Shown here: piece by piece, positions 20,067-34,170 of the stretch | Position numbering within the stretch: the first letter of the stretch is position 1 | Layout of the letters: the number at the start of each line of letters is the position of its first letter | Origin: Alphaproteobacteria bacterium | Lineage (GTDB): Bacteria; Pseudomonadota; Alphaproteobacteria; Micropepsales; Micropepsaceae | Reading direction: 5' to 3' | Assembly: GCA_947465395.1 (NCBI GenBank) | Contig: CANIAL010000004.1 | Coordinates: 1 to 64,000, forward strand | Length of the DNA: 64,000 bases | Made by a program: the position numbers and the translations under genes | Notes under the pieces: model-generated | Databases searched by the model: none | What the model was told of the DNA's origin: nothing | What the model saw: only the letters and a program-made list of their open reading frames with translations

Positions 20067-21530
20067 CTATGGCGCCGCGCCGCCGCCGGCCCCACGCCCG
20101 CCGCCCCGTCCGCCGCGGCCGCGCAGCTTGGCAAAGGCCGTGCTGCATTCGGTGGAAAGCGAAGCGCGGTTCTCCGCCAGGCAGCGCGTGGCATCACGCC
20201 CCGTCTTGCCGGCGCAGAACTTCGTTATGTCAGCGCTGCAGGTCTTGGCCAGTTCCGCCTGCGCCGCGACGCGCTGGGCCGTGCGCGCAGCATCGGCTGC
20301 GGCGCCCGACGGCGCCTGTATCTTCTGCGCCTTGAGATCGGGGATTTCCACTTCCGCGCCGTCGCGCAGACGGTCGGCGCCGTCCACCACCACTGTATCG
20401 CCGGGCTTGAGGCCTTCGGTGATGGCGACCTTGTCGCCCTCCTGCACGCCCAGCTTGACGCTGCGCTGGTTCACGGTCTTGTCCGGTGTCACCACAAAGA
20501 CATAGGACCCGTCTGCGCCGCGCTGCACCGCCGACATAGGAATGACGGTCTGGTGCTGCAGCGTGTTGACCAGAAGGCGCACATTGACGAACTGGCTGGG
20601 GAACAGCTTGCCGTCGGTATTATCGAACAGGGCGCGCAATTTGACGGTGCCGGTGGTGGGGTCAATCACATTGTCCACCGTGGCCAGCTTGCCCGTGGTG
20701 ATCTTGGCGGCCTGGGATCGGTCATAAACATCCACCACCAGTTCGGCGCCGCTTGTGACTTGCGGCATGATGGCGGAGATATTGTCTTCGGGCACGGTGA
20801 AGACCACCGACATGGGCGACAATTCCGTCACCACCACGATGCCGCCCGCCTGTCCTGCCTGGACGATGTTGCCCACATCCACCTGGTGCAGGCCCACGCG
20901 GCCCGCGATGGGCGAGACGATGCGCGTGTAACCCAGATTGATGGCGGCGGCCTGAACATTGGCCTGGTCGGATTCCACCAGCCCGCCGCTGGAGCGTACC
21001 GCGGAAGCCTGCGTGTCCACCTGCTGGTCGCTGATGGCGTTGGCCGCCTTCAGCGACTGGTAGCGGGAAAGATCAACCTTGGCATTGGCAAGCGTGGCCT
21101 GGTCGCGCGCCAACTGGCCCTTGGCCTGGTCCAGCGACGCCTGATAGGGGCGCGGATCAATCTGCGCCAAGAGGTCGCCCGCCTTCACCATCTGTCCTTC
21201 TTCGAAATAGATCTTGGTGAGCATGCCGCCCACCTGCGGACGCACAGTGGCAGTGGCCAGCGGCGTTACCGTACCAAGCGCGTTTAAGGTGACGTTGATG
21301 GGCGCGTCGGCGGCGACGGCGACCCCCACTGGCTGGGCGCCCTGGTTGAAGCGGGCGCGCGAAGCGGGCTTGGGATAGATGGCCCAGACCAGCAGCGCCA
21401 AAAGAGCCAGACCAACCGCAAACCAGAACAGGCGGGCAAGGCGCGGATTGGCACCGCTCCAGCTTTTGAACCGGGTCCAGGCGCCAGAAACAGCGCGGGC
21501 CGGGGTTTTATCCGTGGCTTGGATGGTCAT
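20067..21530 (-). CDS. mdtA: RND periplasmic adaptor (MdtA-like) with Cys-rich C-terminal tail
   Basis: The protein is 487 aa. A transmembrane anchor lies at residues about 33-52. The membrane-fusion body follows: lipoyl halves around VRPQVGGMLTKIYFEEGQ and VSPIAGRVG, a coiled-coil hairpin, and a beta-barrel (GKLFPSQFVNVRLLVN). After about residue 400 there is an unusual tail: an Ala-rich linker, then a four-Cys segment (CSADITKFCAG, RCLAENRASLSTEC) like the Cys-rich GLG1/FGFR-type repeat (PF00839), then an Arg/Gly-rich end. It is first in the efflux operon and links the inner-membrane pumps to an outer-membrane channel. Confidence 0.93.
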   Translation of the reverse strand: MTIQATDKTPARAVSGAWTRFKSWSGANPRLARLFWFAVGLALLALLVWAIYPKPASRARFNQGAQPVGVAVAADAPINVTLNALGTVTPLATATVRPQVGGMLTKIYFEEGQMVKAGDLLAQIDPRPYQASLDQAKGQLARDQATLANAKVDLSRYQSLKAANAISDQQVDTQASAVRSSGGLVESDQANVQAAAINLGYTRIVSPIAGRVGLHQVDVGNIVQAGQAGGIVVVTELSPMSVVFTVPEDNISAIMPQVTSGAELVVDVYDRSQAAKITTGKLATVDNVIDPTTGTVKLRALFDNTDGKLFPSQFVNVRLLVNTLQHQTVIPMSAVQRGADGSYVFVVTPDKTVNQRSVKLGVQEGDKVAITEGLKPGDTVVVDGADRLRDGAEVEIPDLKAQKIQAPSGAAADAARTAQRVAAQAELAKTCSADITKFCAGKTGRDATRCLAENRASLSTECSTAFAKLRGRGGRGGGRGAGGGAAP

Positions 21531-21566
21531 TTTGTTCTCATGACAGGTTGTTAATGCGAAACAGGC

Positions 21567-21593
21567 CGTGGTCCGAAGCGATCCGGAACCACG
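21567..21593. promoter_or_regulatory. Inverted repeat upstream of the efflux operon
   Basis: A 27-base inverted repeat with arms CGTGGT and ACCACG plus inner CCG/CGG pairs sits 37-63 bases before the adaptor start. The position and size suit an operator, for example for a TetR- or MarR-type repressor, but no such regulator gene is adjacent. It could equally be an RNA hairpin in the leader. Confidence 0.3.
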
Positions 21594-21733
21594 ATACCCA
21601 TCCTACGCTGCACGGCATGGGATAGCAGCGGCGGCAAGTGTAAATTTGGCGAAAATGTCCCGCTTTTGTGCTGGCTGGTCACAGGCGCACCGGCGCTGTA
21701 TGTCTGCGGCCCGCCATTCCTGTTGGGCCTTTC

Positions 21734-22276
21734 GTGCTGCACCAGTTTTTTCATTGGGCTTTTGTTGACGCTGGGCCATGGGTGGCCCAGACGGCGCGGG
21801 CCCATAACAACTGGATATTTCCCATCGCCTTCCTGGTGGCTTTTTCCGAATCCTTTGTGGGCGTCTCGTTTCTCATTCCCGGCACCATCATCCTGGTGTC
21901 GCTGGGCGCGGTGATCGGGGCCAGCGGCATGGGCTTCCTGCCCGCCTGGTCGGGCGCGGTGCTGGGTTCGATCCTGGGCGACTGGATCAGCTACTGGATC
22001 GGCTTTCACTATCACCACCAGCTTGTTCACCTGTGGCCCTTTCGCAAGTTCGAGGACCAGATCGAAAAGGGACTGCATTTTTTTCACAAATGGGGCGTCT
22101 GGGCGATCTTCATTGGCCGCTTCCTGGGACCGTTCCGCGCCACCGTGCCGCTGGTTTCCGGCATGTCGGAGCTTGCGTTCTGGCCCTTCCAGATCGCCAA
22201 CACGGCCTCGGCCGTGATCTGGGCATTTGTGCTTCTGGCGCCGGGCGCCGCGGTGGTACGCCACTTCACGGGCTAA
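21734..22276 (+). CDS. DedA-family membrane protein
   Basis: The body is clearly DedA/VTT: FLVAFSESF, FLIPGTIILVSLGAVIGASG, GSILGDWISYWIGFHY and then FIGRFLGPFRATVPLVSGMS, with four or five hydrophobic segments. DedA proteins support membrane homeostasis as lipid-carrier or other transporters. The start is uncertain. I favour the GTG at 21734 (180 aa, N-terminus MLHQFFHW), which fits family length. A GTG at 21668 gives 22 more residues of unlikely sequence, and one at 21782 shortens it. No strong binding site distinguishes them. Divergent from the efflux operon. Confidence 0.85.
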   Translation: MLHQFFHWAFVDAGPWVAQTARAHNNWIFPIAFLVAFSESFVGVSFLIPGTIILVSLGAVIGASGMGFLPAWSGAVLGSILGDWISYWIGFHYHHQLVHLWPFRKFEDQIEKGLHFFHKWGVWAIFIGRFLGPFRATVPLVSGMSELAFWPFQIANTASAVIWAFVLLAPGAAVVRHFTG

Positions 22277-22344
22277 TCCCGTAACGGAAACAGCCTGCCC
22301 GCCTTAACCCTTTTTATGTGCCGTTTTGGATCAGCCGCCGCCCG

Positions 22345-23796
22345 TTAGCGCGGCAGTTCTGAACTACCCATCAAGAACTCATCCACTCCGCGCGCGCACT
22401 GGCGGCCTTCGCGGATGGCCCAAACCACCAGCGACTGGCCCCGGCGCATGTCGCCGCAGGTGAAAATCTTGGGCTGGCTGCTCTTGTAGGTGATGGTGTC
22501 GGCCTTGACGTTGCCGCGCGCATCCAGCGCCACGCCGGACTGTTCCACCAGGCCCTGTTTGCGGGGGCCGGTAAAGCCCATGGCCAAGAGTACCAGGTCG
22601 GCCTTGATGATAAATTCGCTGCCCGGCACTTCCACCAGGTTCATCTGGCCGCCATCGCCCAGCTTCCATTCCACCCGCACGCATTCCAGCCCGGTGATTT
22701 TTCCATTCCCGCCAATGGCGCGGCGCGTCTGCACCGACCAGTCGCGCTCGCAGCCTTCTTCCTGGGATGACGATGTGCGAAATTTCAGCGGCCAATCCGG
22801 CCAGACCAAAGGCTTGTTTTCCTTCGCCGGCGGCCGGACCAAAATCTCAAGCTGCGTTACCGAAGCCGCGCCCTGGCGGTTGGAGGTACCGATACAGTCC
22901 GACCCCGTGTCGCCGCCGCCGATCACCACCACATGCTTGCCCTTGGCGGTCAGCGTGCCCTGCGGCGCGGCCTTGGCTTCAGTGTCGTCCGCCACGCGCT
23001 TGTTCTGTTGCGTCAGGAAATCCATGGCGAAATGGATGCCAGACATGTCGCGGCCCGTGACGGGCAGGTCGCGCGGCTGTTCCGCGCCGCCCGCCAGCAC
23101 CACCGCGTCATAATCGGCCATCAGCATCTTCATGGAAACGCCCACGCCCACTTCTACGCCGGGCTGGAAGACCACGCCTTCGGCTTCCATCTGGCGCATG
23201 CGCCGGTCAATTGGGTGCTTTTCCATTTTAAAGTCGGGAATGCCGTAGCGCAGCAGCCCGCCAATGCGGTCCGACTTTTCATACAGGGTCACGGAATGGC
23301 CCGCGCGCGCCAGTTGCTGGGCGCAGGAGAGGCCCGCCGGGCCGGAGCCGACAACCGCAACGGCCTTGCCGGTCTTCTTCACCGGCACTTGCGGCCTGAT
23401 CCAGCCTTCATCCCAGCCGCGGTCCACGATCTGGCATTCGATGGTTTTGATGGTGACCGGATTGTCCTGGATGTTCAGGGTGCAGCTGGCCTCGCAGGGT
23501 GCGGGGCAGACGCGGCCAGTGAATTCCGGAAAATTGTTGGTGGAGTGAAGATTGTCCAGCGCGGCGCGCCACTGGTCGCGATAGACCAAATTGTTCCAGT
23601 CGGGAATCTGGTTGTTGACCGGGCAGCCCTGGTGACAAAAGGGAATGCCGCAATCCATGCAGCGCGCCGCCTGGCGGCCCACTTCGGTGTAGGGCAGCGG
23701 CTGGACGAACTCTTTATATGTGCGCAGCCGGTCCTTGGGCGGTTCTGCGCCGCGCTCCAGCCGTTCAATTTCCAGAAAACCTGTGACCTTGCCCAT
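22345..23796 (-). CDS. gltD: Glutamate synthase (NADPH) small subunit
   Basis: The 483-aa protein passes electrons from NADPH to the large subunit. The N-terminal region has two Cys clusters for [4Fe-4S] centres ([14 protein letters not shown] and [11 protein letters not shown]). Two dinucleotide folds follow: [19 protein letters not shown] for FAD and [12 protein letters not shown] for NADPH. Length matches the family. It lies three bases after gltB, so the pair forms an operon for ammonia assimilation. Confidence 0.97.
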   Translation of the reverse strand: MGKVTGFLEIERLERGAEPPKDRLRTYKEFVQPLPYTEVGRQAARCMDCGIPFCHQGCPVNNQIPDWNNLVYRDQWRAALDNLHSTNNFPEFTGRVCPAPCEASCTLNIQDNPVTIKTIECQIVDRGWDEGWIRPQVPVKKTGKAVAVVGSGPAGLSCAQQLARAGHSVTLYEKSDRIGGLLRYGIPDFKMEKHPIDRRMRQMEAEGVVFQPGVEVGVGVSMKMLMADYDAVVLAGGAEQPRDLPVTGRDMSGIHFAMDFLTQQNKRVADDTEAKAAPQGTLTAKGKHVVVIGGGDTGSDCIGTSNRQGAASVTQLEILVRPPAKENKPLVWPDWPLKFRTSSSQEEGCERDWSVQTRRAIGGNGKITGLECVRVEWKLGDGGQMNLVEVPGSEFIIKADLVLLAMGFTGPRKQGLVEQSGVALDARGNVKADTITYKSSQPKIFTCGDMRRGQSLVVWAIREGRQCARGVDEFLMGSSELPR

Positions 23797-23799
23797 GGG

Positions 23800-28425
<4,626 letters not shown>

Positions 28426-28628
28426 GTCTCTATTCCAAAGGCGTAATTTTCGGCACAATTTTTCAGGAGCTAGGCCTCTTTGCCGTCCTCAAGACAAGCG
28501 CAAAGGCCGGGGCTTATGTGTTTTTTGCACATCTACGACAAGAGGGCCGGCCTGACCAGTTGCCGGGCCGCATGGCGGCTTTCCGTGGGGTGCCGGTCTT
28601 GACTCCCATGGGGCGCGGAGTCACGCTA

Positions 28629-28643
28629 GAACATATCATGAAC
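28629..28643 (+). promoter_or_regulatory. LexA (SOS) box at the imuA start
   Basis: The sequence GAAC-N7-GAAC is an exact match to the alphaproteobacterial LexA operator (the reverse complement of GTTC-N7-GTTC). It overlaps the imuA start codon at 28638. The imuA-imuB-dnaE2 cassette is a known LexA regulon member in this class, so the site is well supported by context. Confidence 0.8.
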
Positions 28644-29405
28644 AAACAAGAGAAAATAGCGGTTTTGCGCCACGATCTGGCGCGGTACGGCCTGCCCCCG
28701 GACCGCCCGCCGGTACCGCTTGGCCACGGCGCGGCCGATGCCGTTCTGGGCGGGGGGCTGGCGCGGGGGGCGCTGCACGAAATCTTCGCCCCCAGCGGCC
28801 CCGGCTTTGCCGCCTGCCTGGCCATCCTGGCGGCGGGAGCCAAACCGCTTTTCTGGGTGCGCCCGGATTACGAGGCACTGGAGTTTGGGGCCCTCAGCGC
28901 CACGGGCTTGCTGGAACTGGGCGGCAACCCGGCGCGGTTTTTCGTGATGCGGGCCGCCAATGCCGGTGACGCGTTGATCGCCGCCGCCGACATTTTATCT
29001 TGCGCCCATGTGGGCGCATTGGTGCTGGAGTTGGCGGGCGCGCCCAAATGCCTGGACCTGGTGGCAAGCCGCAGGCTGGCGCTGATCGCCGAACAAAGCG
29101 GCGTCACCTTGCTGGTGCTGCGCCACAACGCCATTCCCAAACCCAGCGCGGCCAGCACGCGCTGGCTGGCGCGCAGCATCGCATCGCGCGCGGACGATGA
29201 GTGGGGCGATCCCAGTTTTGCGGTGCAGTTGCTGCGCCATCGCCAGGGTGGTACCGGCGATTTTTATTTTAACTGGAATGCACGGAATGGTCATTTTGTT
29301 GACCCCCTCCGGTTTCAGCTTCCGCTCGCCTCCCAGGAAGGTCGTCTTCGCTCGCTGAAACCGCCTCCCCCTCCGGCGCTGCGCGCGAGGGGGAAGCGAG
29401 CCTGA
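28638..29405 (+). CDS. imuA: ImuA (SulA/RecA-like mutasome protein)
   Basis: The protein is 255 aa. ImuA is the RecA-related first member of the ImuA-ImuB-DnaE2 translesion mutasome. Visible family features are the N-terminal MNKQEKIAVLRHDL, then LGHGAADAVLGGGLARGALHE and the C-terminal core ending DFYFNWNARNGHF. From about residue 222 onward the sequence is Pro/Arg-rich (LKPPPPPALRARGKRA) and comes from a dispersed repeat that has entered the 3' end of the gene and supplies the stop codon. The start at 28638 overlaps the LexA box; longer frames upstream have no binding site. ImuB begins two bases after the stop. Confidence 0.93.
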   Translation: MNKQEKIAVLRHDLARYGLPPDRPPVPLGHGAADAVLGGGLARGALHEIFAPSGPGFAACLAILAAGAKPLFWVRPDYEALEFGALSATGLLELGGNPARFFVMRAANAGDALIAAADILSCAHVGALVLELAGAPKCLDLVASRRLALIAEQSGVTLLVLRHNAIPKPSAASTRWLARSIASRADDEWGDPSFAVQLLRHRQGGTGDFYFNWNARNGHFVDPLRFQLPLASQEGRLRSLKPPPPPALRARGKRA

Positions 29406-29406
29406 G
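29303..29406 (+). repeat. Two-hairpin dispersed repeat, copy A
   Basis: It starts CCCCCTCCGG and ends GCCTGAG. The first 33 bases are identical to the inverted copy at 56935-57043. Hairpin 1 pairs GGTTTCAGC with GCTGAAACC; hairpin 2 pairs CCTCCCCCT-side with GAGGGGGAAG-side sequence. Copy A lies inside the end of imuA and encodes its last 34 residues and stop codon. Confidence 0.85.
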
Positions 29407-29407
29407 T

Positions 29408-30964
29408 ATGTTGCAGCGGCGGATCATGGCGCTGTGGCTGGGACGGTTTTCGACCGACCGGCTGGCGCGCAAAGGCGCATCGCGGTCTGAACCACTGCTG
29501 GTCAGCATCCGCCAGAACAATGCGCTTTATGTCCATGCGCTGAACCATGCGGCGCAAAGGCTGGGCCTGTATGCGGGCCAGCCGCTGGCCAACGCGCATG
29601 CCATGGTGCATGGGCTTGCCGTGGTGCCGGCGGATGAAAGCGCCGACGCCGCGCTGCTGGATGCCATGGCCGACTGGTGCGGGCGTTTCACGCCGATGGT
29701 GGCGCTGGCCCCGCCGCAGGGGCTTTTGCTGGACATCACGGGCGCGGCGCATCTGTTCGGCGGCGAGGCCGCCATGCTGAAAACGGTGACGGGAAAAATC
29801 GGGGCCCAGGGTTTTTCTGTCAGCGGCGCCATTGCCGGAAGCGCCACCGCCGCCATGCTGCTGGCCCGCCATCGCCCCCATGTGATCGCGCCCGCTGGCG
29901 CAGAGAAAGAAGCGTTGGCCAATTTGCCCGCTGCCGCCTTGTCACAAGATCCCAAGATCCAGCGCGCATTGTTGCGCGCGGGCCTGAAGACCATCGCGCA
30001 GGTGATGGCGCGCGGGCGCAGCGAATTGGCCGAGCGATTGGGGAAAGTATTTGTCGCGGGGCTGGAAGGCCTGTCGGGCAACGCCCCCATCACGCCGCGC
30101 CTGCCCCAGCCCGATTTGATGGCGGAACAGGCTTTTGCCGCGCCCATCACCAGCCGGGGTGACATCGCCATAGTGCTGGAGAATCTGGCCCGCGCGCTGG
30201 CGTCGCTGCTGGAGCGCGAAGGCAAGGGCCTGCGCGAGTTGCAAGCCGTGCTGTTCCGCGCCGATGGCGGCGTGGCGCGCATAGACGTGCGCAGCGGCGC
30301 GCCCTTGCGCGATCCCGCCATCATGATGCGGCTGCTGGAGCAAAAACTGGATTCGCCCGATCACCGGCTTTGCGATCCCCTGGACCCCGGTTTCGGCTTT
30401 GACCTGATAAGACTGGAAGCGGTGCTGGCGGAAAAAACCACGGCTGAAAAAGCCAGCCTGGACGCTGACGAGAATGCCGCGCGCCAGGTTGCTTTCCTGA
30501 TTGACCGGCTGTCGGCCCGGTTCGGCGCCCAGCGCATCCAGCGTTTCCTGGCCCAGGACACCCATATTCCCGAAGCGCAAAGCGTGGCCGTGCCCGCGCA
30601 AAGCCAGTCTTTTGCGGGCGTGGAATGGAAAGCGCGCCGCAACGCCGATGATCCGCCGCTGCGGCCCCTGCGCCTTCTGGAACGGCCCGAGGAAATATTG
30701 TCCGTGCTGGCGGCCGTGCCGGACGGCCCGCCCACGCGATTTTCCTGGCGCCGCTGCCAGCACCAGGTGGCCCGCGCCGAAGGCCCGGAGCGTATCGCGA
30801 TGGAGTGGTGGAGCGTCCGCGAGAGCGGGAGCGACCATAAAAAAAACAACGCGCATGACTATCACGATTATTTCCGCGTCGAAACAAATGGCGGCGAACG
30901 CTTCTGGCTGTTCCGCGATGGCGCGCCGGGCGGGCGCTGGTATCTGCACGGCATGTTTGCATGA
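29408..30964 (+). CDS. imuB: ImuB (Y-family polymerase-like mutasome protein)
   Basis: The 518-aa protein is a Y-family polymerase relative that has lost the catalytic acidic residues and serves as a scaffold between the beta clamp, ImuA and DnaE2. It opens MALWLGRFSTDRL, keeps the palm/thumb region (LLLDITGAAHLFGG, with helix-hairpin-helix-like TIAQVMARGRSELAERLG) and ends with the family signature GPERIAMEWW. No clear beta-clamp pentapeptide was picked out by eye. The end overlaps dnaE2 by four bases (ATGA). Confidence 0.95.
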   Translation: MLQRRIMALWLGRFSTDRLARKGASRSEPLLVSIRQNNALYVHALNHAAQRLGLYAGQPLANAHAMVHGLAVVPADESADAALLDAMADWCGRFTPMVALAPPQGLLLDITGAAHLFGGEAAMLKTVTGKIGAQGFSVSGAIAGSATAAMLLARHRPHVIAPAGAEKEALANLPAAALSQDPKIQRALLRAGLKTIAQVMARGRSELAERLGKVFVAGLEGLSGNAPITPRLPQPDLMAEQAFAAPITSRGDIAIVLENLARALASLLEREGKGLRELQAVLFRADGGVARIDVRSGAPLRDPAIMMRLLEQKLDSPDHRLCDPLDPGFGFDLIRLEAVLAEKTTAEKASLDADENAARQVAFLIDRLSARFGAQRIQRFLAQDTHIPEAQSVAVPAQSQSFAGVEWKARRNADDPPLRPLRLLERPEEILSVLAAVPDGPPTRFSWRRCQHQVARAEGPERIAMEWWSVRESGSDHKKNNAHDYHDYFRVETNGGERFWLFRDGAPGGRWYLHGMFA

Positions 30965-33900
30965 GTTACGCAGAGATGGCCGTCACCACCAATTTTTCCT
31001 TTTTGCGCGGGGCTTCGCATCCGCAGGATTTCGTCACCCGGGCGCAGGAACTGGGTTACGCCGCCATCGGCATTGCCGACCACAACAGTCTGGCGGGCGT
31101 GGTGCGCGCCTATGGCGAATGGAAGAATCTGCCGGAAGATGACCGCCCCCGGCTTCTGATCGGGGCGCGGCTGGTTTTCCGCGACGGCACGCCGGACATT
31201 TTGGCATATCCCAAGGACCGCAAGGCCTATGCGCGCCTGTCGCGGCTTTTGTCCATTGGAAAATTGCGCGCGGAAAAAGGGGAATGTTTTCTCGATCTTT
31301 CCGACTTGCTGAATTGTCGTCGTGGTATTCTTTTAATTGTCATGCCCGGCGCGAATCTGGAAAGCACCAAGCCGGTTCTTGCCGCACTTGGTTCCGACAC
31401 CTGGCTGGCGGCGTCCATGCTTTATACCGGCGAAGACCGCCGCCGTCTCAAAGCCTTGCAGAAACTGGCGCGCGAGGCCCGCACGCCCCTGATCGCGGTC
31501 AATGATGCGCTCTATCACCATCCGGGCAATCGCGACTTGCAGGACATCGTCACCTGCATCCGCGAGCATGTGACATTGGAGAATGCCGGCACCCGGCTGC
31601 AAGCCAATGCCGAACGCCATCTGAAGCCGCCATCCGAAATGACGCGCCTGTTCCGCGCCGCGCCCGATGCCGTTGCGCAAATCATGCTTTTTGCGGCGAA
31701 AATCAAATTCACGCTGGCGGAACTCGGCCAGCGTTATCCCTGCGAACCGGTGCCACGCGGCAAAAGCCCCGACCAGCATCTGCGGGATCTGACTTTATCA
31801 GGCCTGGAATGGCGTTATCCAAAGGGTGTTCCCGCCAACATCGCTGCCGATGCGGAAAGGGAACTGGCCTTTATTGCCGACCGCAAGATCGCGCATTATT
31901 TCCTGACCGTGCACGACATCGTGAAATTCGCGCGCAGCCAGAACATTCTGTGCCAGGGCCGTGGTTCGGCGGCAAATTCCGTTGTCTGTTTCGCGACCAG
32001 CATCACTTCGGTAAACCCGGTGGATGTAAATCTTCTGTTCGATCGTTTCCTTAATACCAATCGTTCCGAGCCGCCCGACATTGACGTGGATTTCGAGCAT
32101 GAGCGGCGCGAAGAAGTGATCCAGTATATCTATCGCCGCTATGGCCCGCGGCGGGCGGCGCTTACCGCCACGGTGATACGCTATCGCTCCCGCAGCGCCA
32201 TCCGCGAAGTGGGCAAGATCTTTGGCTTGTCAGAAGATATTACCGGCAAGCTGGCGGACACGGTCTGGGGCCATCATGGCGACGGGCTGGAAGAACATCA
32301 TGTGCGCCAAGGCGAGGTCGATCCCGGCAACAGCGCGATCGCCCAGGCCGTCCATTTCGCCAAGCTGCTGGGCGGCTTTCCTCGTCATCTCTCCCAGCAT
32401 GTGGGCGGCTTTGTCCTGGCGCGTTACAAGCTGGACTGGACCGTTCCCATCGGTCCAGCCGCCATGGATGACCGCTGGTTCATCGAATGGGACAAGGACG
32501 ATCTGGATACCTTGCAAATCATGAAGGTGGATGTGCTGGCGCTGGGCATGCTCACCTGCATCCGCAAGGCGTTTGATCTCATCCATGCCCATGAAGGAAA
32601 CAGAGCGGAGAAATGGACGCTCGCCACCGTGCCGCCGGATGATCCCGCGGTTTACGACATGCTGTGCAACGCCGACGCCATCGGCGTCTTCCAGGTGGAA
32701 AGCCGCGCCCAGATGAACATGCTGCCCCGACTGAAGCCCCGCACCATGTATGATTTGACGGTGGAGGTGGCGATCGTGCGCCCCGGTCCCATCCAGGGCG
32801 GCATGGTGCATCCGTATCTAAAGCGGCGCACAGCCCGGCGCGAGAATCGCAATTACAAAATCGACTATCCGCGTCCGGGACCGGAATATCGGCAAGACGA
32901 GTTGGAATCCATACTGGAAAAAACCATGGGCATACCCCTGTTTCAGGAACAGGCCATGCGCATGGCAATGGTGGCCGCCGAATTTTCCTCGGAAGAAGCC
33001 AATGGTTTGCGGCGGGCCATGGCCACGTTCCGTCATGTCGGCACCATTCACACCTTCGAGCCAAAATTCGTGGGACGCATGGTGGCGCGTGGCTATGACC
33101 GGAAATTCGCGCAAGATTGCTTCAATCAGATCAAAGGCTTTGGCGAGTATGGTTTTCCCGAAAGCCATGCCGCTAGTTTCGCGCTCTTGGTCTATGTCTC
33201 GGCCTGGTTGAAATGCCATCACCCGGCGGCTTTTGCGGCGGCCCTGCTCAATTCCCAGCCCATGGGTTTTTACGCCCCCGCCGAGATCGTGCGCTGCGCC
33301 CGCGAGAACGGAAAGGTCGCCGTGCTGGCGCCAGACGCCGCCTTCAGCGACTGGGACTGCACCCTGGAGCGCGATGGGCGTGGCGCTTTGTGCCTGCGGC
33401 TGGGCTTTCGCCAGATCGGCGGCTTTGCGCAAGGCGACGCGCACACCATCATGCATGCGCGCGGCTATGGCTATCGCAGTTTCGCCGATTTTGCCCGCCG
33501 CACGTCATTGCCCAAACGCGCGCTGGTGGCATTGGCCGAAGCCGATGCCTTTCGCGGTTTCGGCCTGGATCGGCGCGAAGGCCTGTGGGCCGTGCGCCGC
33601 CTGCCCGATGACGCGCCGCTGCCGCTCTTCGCCCATGCCGCCGAACAGGGCGCCGAACATATCGCGCCGCTGCCGGTGATGGCGCTGCCCGAGCATGTGC
33701 TGGCCGATTACCAGACCATCCGCCTGTCGCTGAAGGCCTATCCCACGCAATTCCTGCGCGCCCGCTATGACGGCGAAGGCATCACGTCTTGCGCCGGCGT
33801 GGCCGCCCTGCGTGACGGCGCGAAAGTGCGCTGCGCCGGCATCGTGCTGGTGCGCCAGCGCCCCGGGGAAGGCACCGCCGTCTTCGTCACCCTGTCGGAC

Positions 33901-34161
33901 GAAACCGGCGTCTGCAATGTGGTGGTGTGGCTTCGCACCTTCCGCCTGTTCCGAAAAGAAGTGATGGGCGCGCGGCTGCTGCTGGCCGAAGGCATTGTGC
34001 AGAAAAGCCCGGAGGGCGTGGTGCATCTGATGGCCACAACACTGGTGGACCGCTCCGCCGATCTTGACATCCTGTCGGGCGAGGCTCTTCCCGCCGCCGA
34101 TACCTTGTCCCGCCATCCCCGCAATGTGCGCGTGTTGCCTGCGTCCCGGGATTTTCATTAA
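30961..34161 (+). CDS. dnaE2: Error-prone DNA polymerase III alpha-type, DnaE2
   Basis: The protein is 1,066 aa, a C-family polymerase shorter than the replicative DnaE. The PHP domain occupies the N-terminus (TNFSFLRGASHPQDF, GIADHNSLAG). The palm has the catalytic acidic motif PDIDVDFEHERREEV, followed by the fingers and an OB-fold (VFVTLSDETGVCNVVVW). It performs translesion synthesis during the SOS response together with ImuA and ImuB. It overlaps imuB, so the three genes are one operon under the LexA box. Confidence 0.97.
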   Translation: MSYAEMAVTTNFSFLRGASHPQDFVTRAQELGYAAIGIADHNSLAGVVRAYGEWKNLPEDDRPRLLIGARLVFRDGTPDILAYPKDRKAYARLSRLLSIGKLRAEKGECFLDLSDLLNCRRGILLIVMPGANLESTKPVLAALGSDTWLAASMLYTGEDRRRLKALQKLAREARTPLIAVNDALYHHPGNRDLQDIVTCIREHVTLENAGTRLQANAERHLKPPSEMTRLFRAAPDAVAQIMLFAAKIKFTLAELGQRYPCEPVPRGKSPDQHLRDLTLSGLEWRYPKGVPANIAADAERELAFIADRKIAHYFLTVHDIVKFARSQNILCQGRGSAANSVVCFATSITSVNPVDVNLLFDRFLNTNRSEPPDIDVDFEHERREEVIQYIYRRYGPRRAALTATVIRYRSRSAIREVGKIFGLSEDITGKLADTVWGHHGDGLEEHHVRQGEVDPGNSAIAQAVHFAKLLGGFPRHLSQHVGGFVLARYKLDWTVPIGPAAMDDRWFIEWDKDDLDTLQIMKVDVLALGMLTCIRKAFDLIHAHEGNRAEKWTLATVPPDDPAVYDMLCNADAIGVFQVESRAQMNMLPRLKPRTMYDLTVEVAIVRPGPIQGGMVHPYLKRRTARRENRNYKIDYPRPGPEYRQDELESILEKTMGIPLFQEQAMRMAMVAAEFSSEEANGLRRAMATFRHVGTIHTFEPKFVGRMVARGYDRKFAQDCFNQIKGFGEYGFPESHAASFALLVYVSAWLKCHHPAAFAAALLNSQPMGFYAPAEIVRCARENGKVAVLAPDAAFSDWDCTLERDGRGALCLRLGFRQIGGFAQGDAHTIMHARGYGYRSFADFARRTSLPKRALVALAEADAFRGFGLDRREGLWAVRRLPDDAPLPLFAHAAEQGAEHIAPLPVMALPEHVLADYQTIRLSLKAYPTQFLRARYDGEGITSCAGVAALRDGAKVRCAGIVLVRQRPGEGTAVFVTLSDETGVCNVVVWLRTFRLFRKEVMGARLLLAEGIVQKSPEGVVHLMATTLVDRSADLDILSGEALPAADTLSRHPRNVRVLPASRDFH

Positions 34162-34170
34162 GCTGGCAAT

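Noticed and set aside
28426-28628. A second SOS or nitrogen-control site between gltB and imuA.
   Set aside because: Only one GAAC-N7-GAAC match was found; no sigma-54 -24/-12 pair was convincing.
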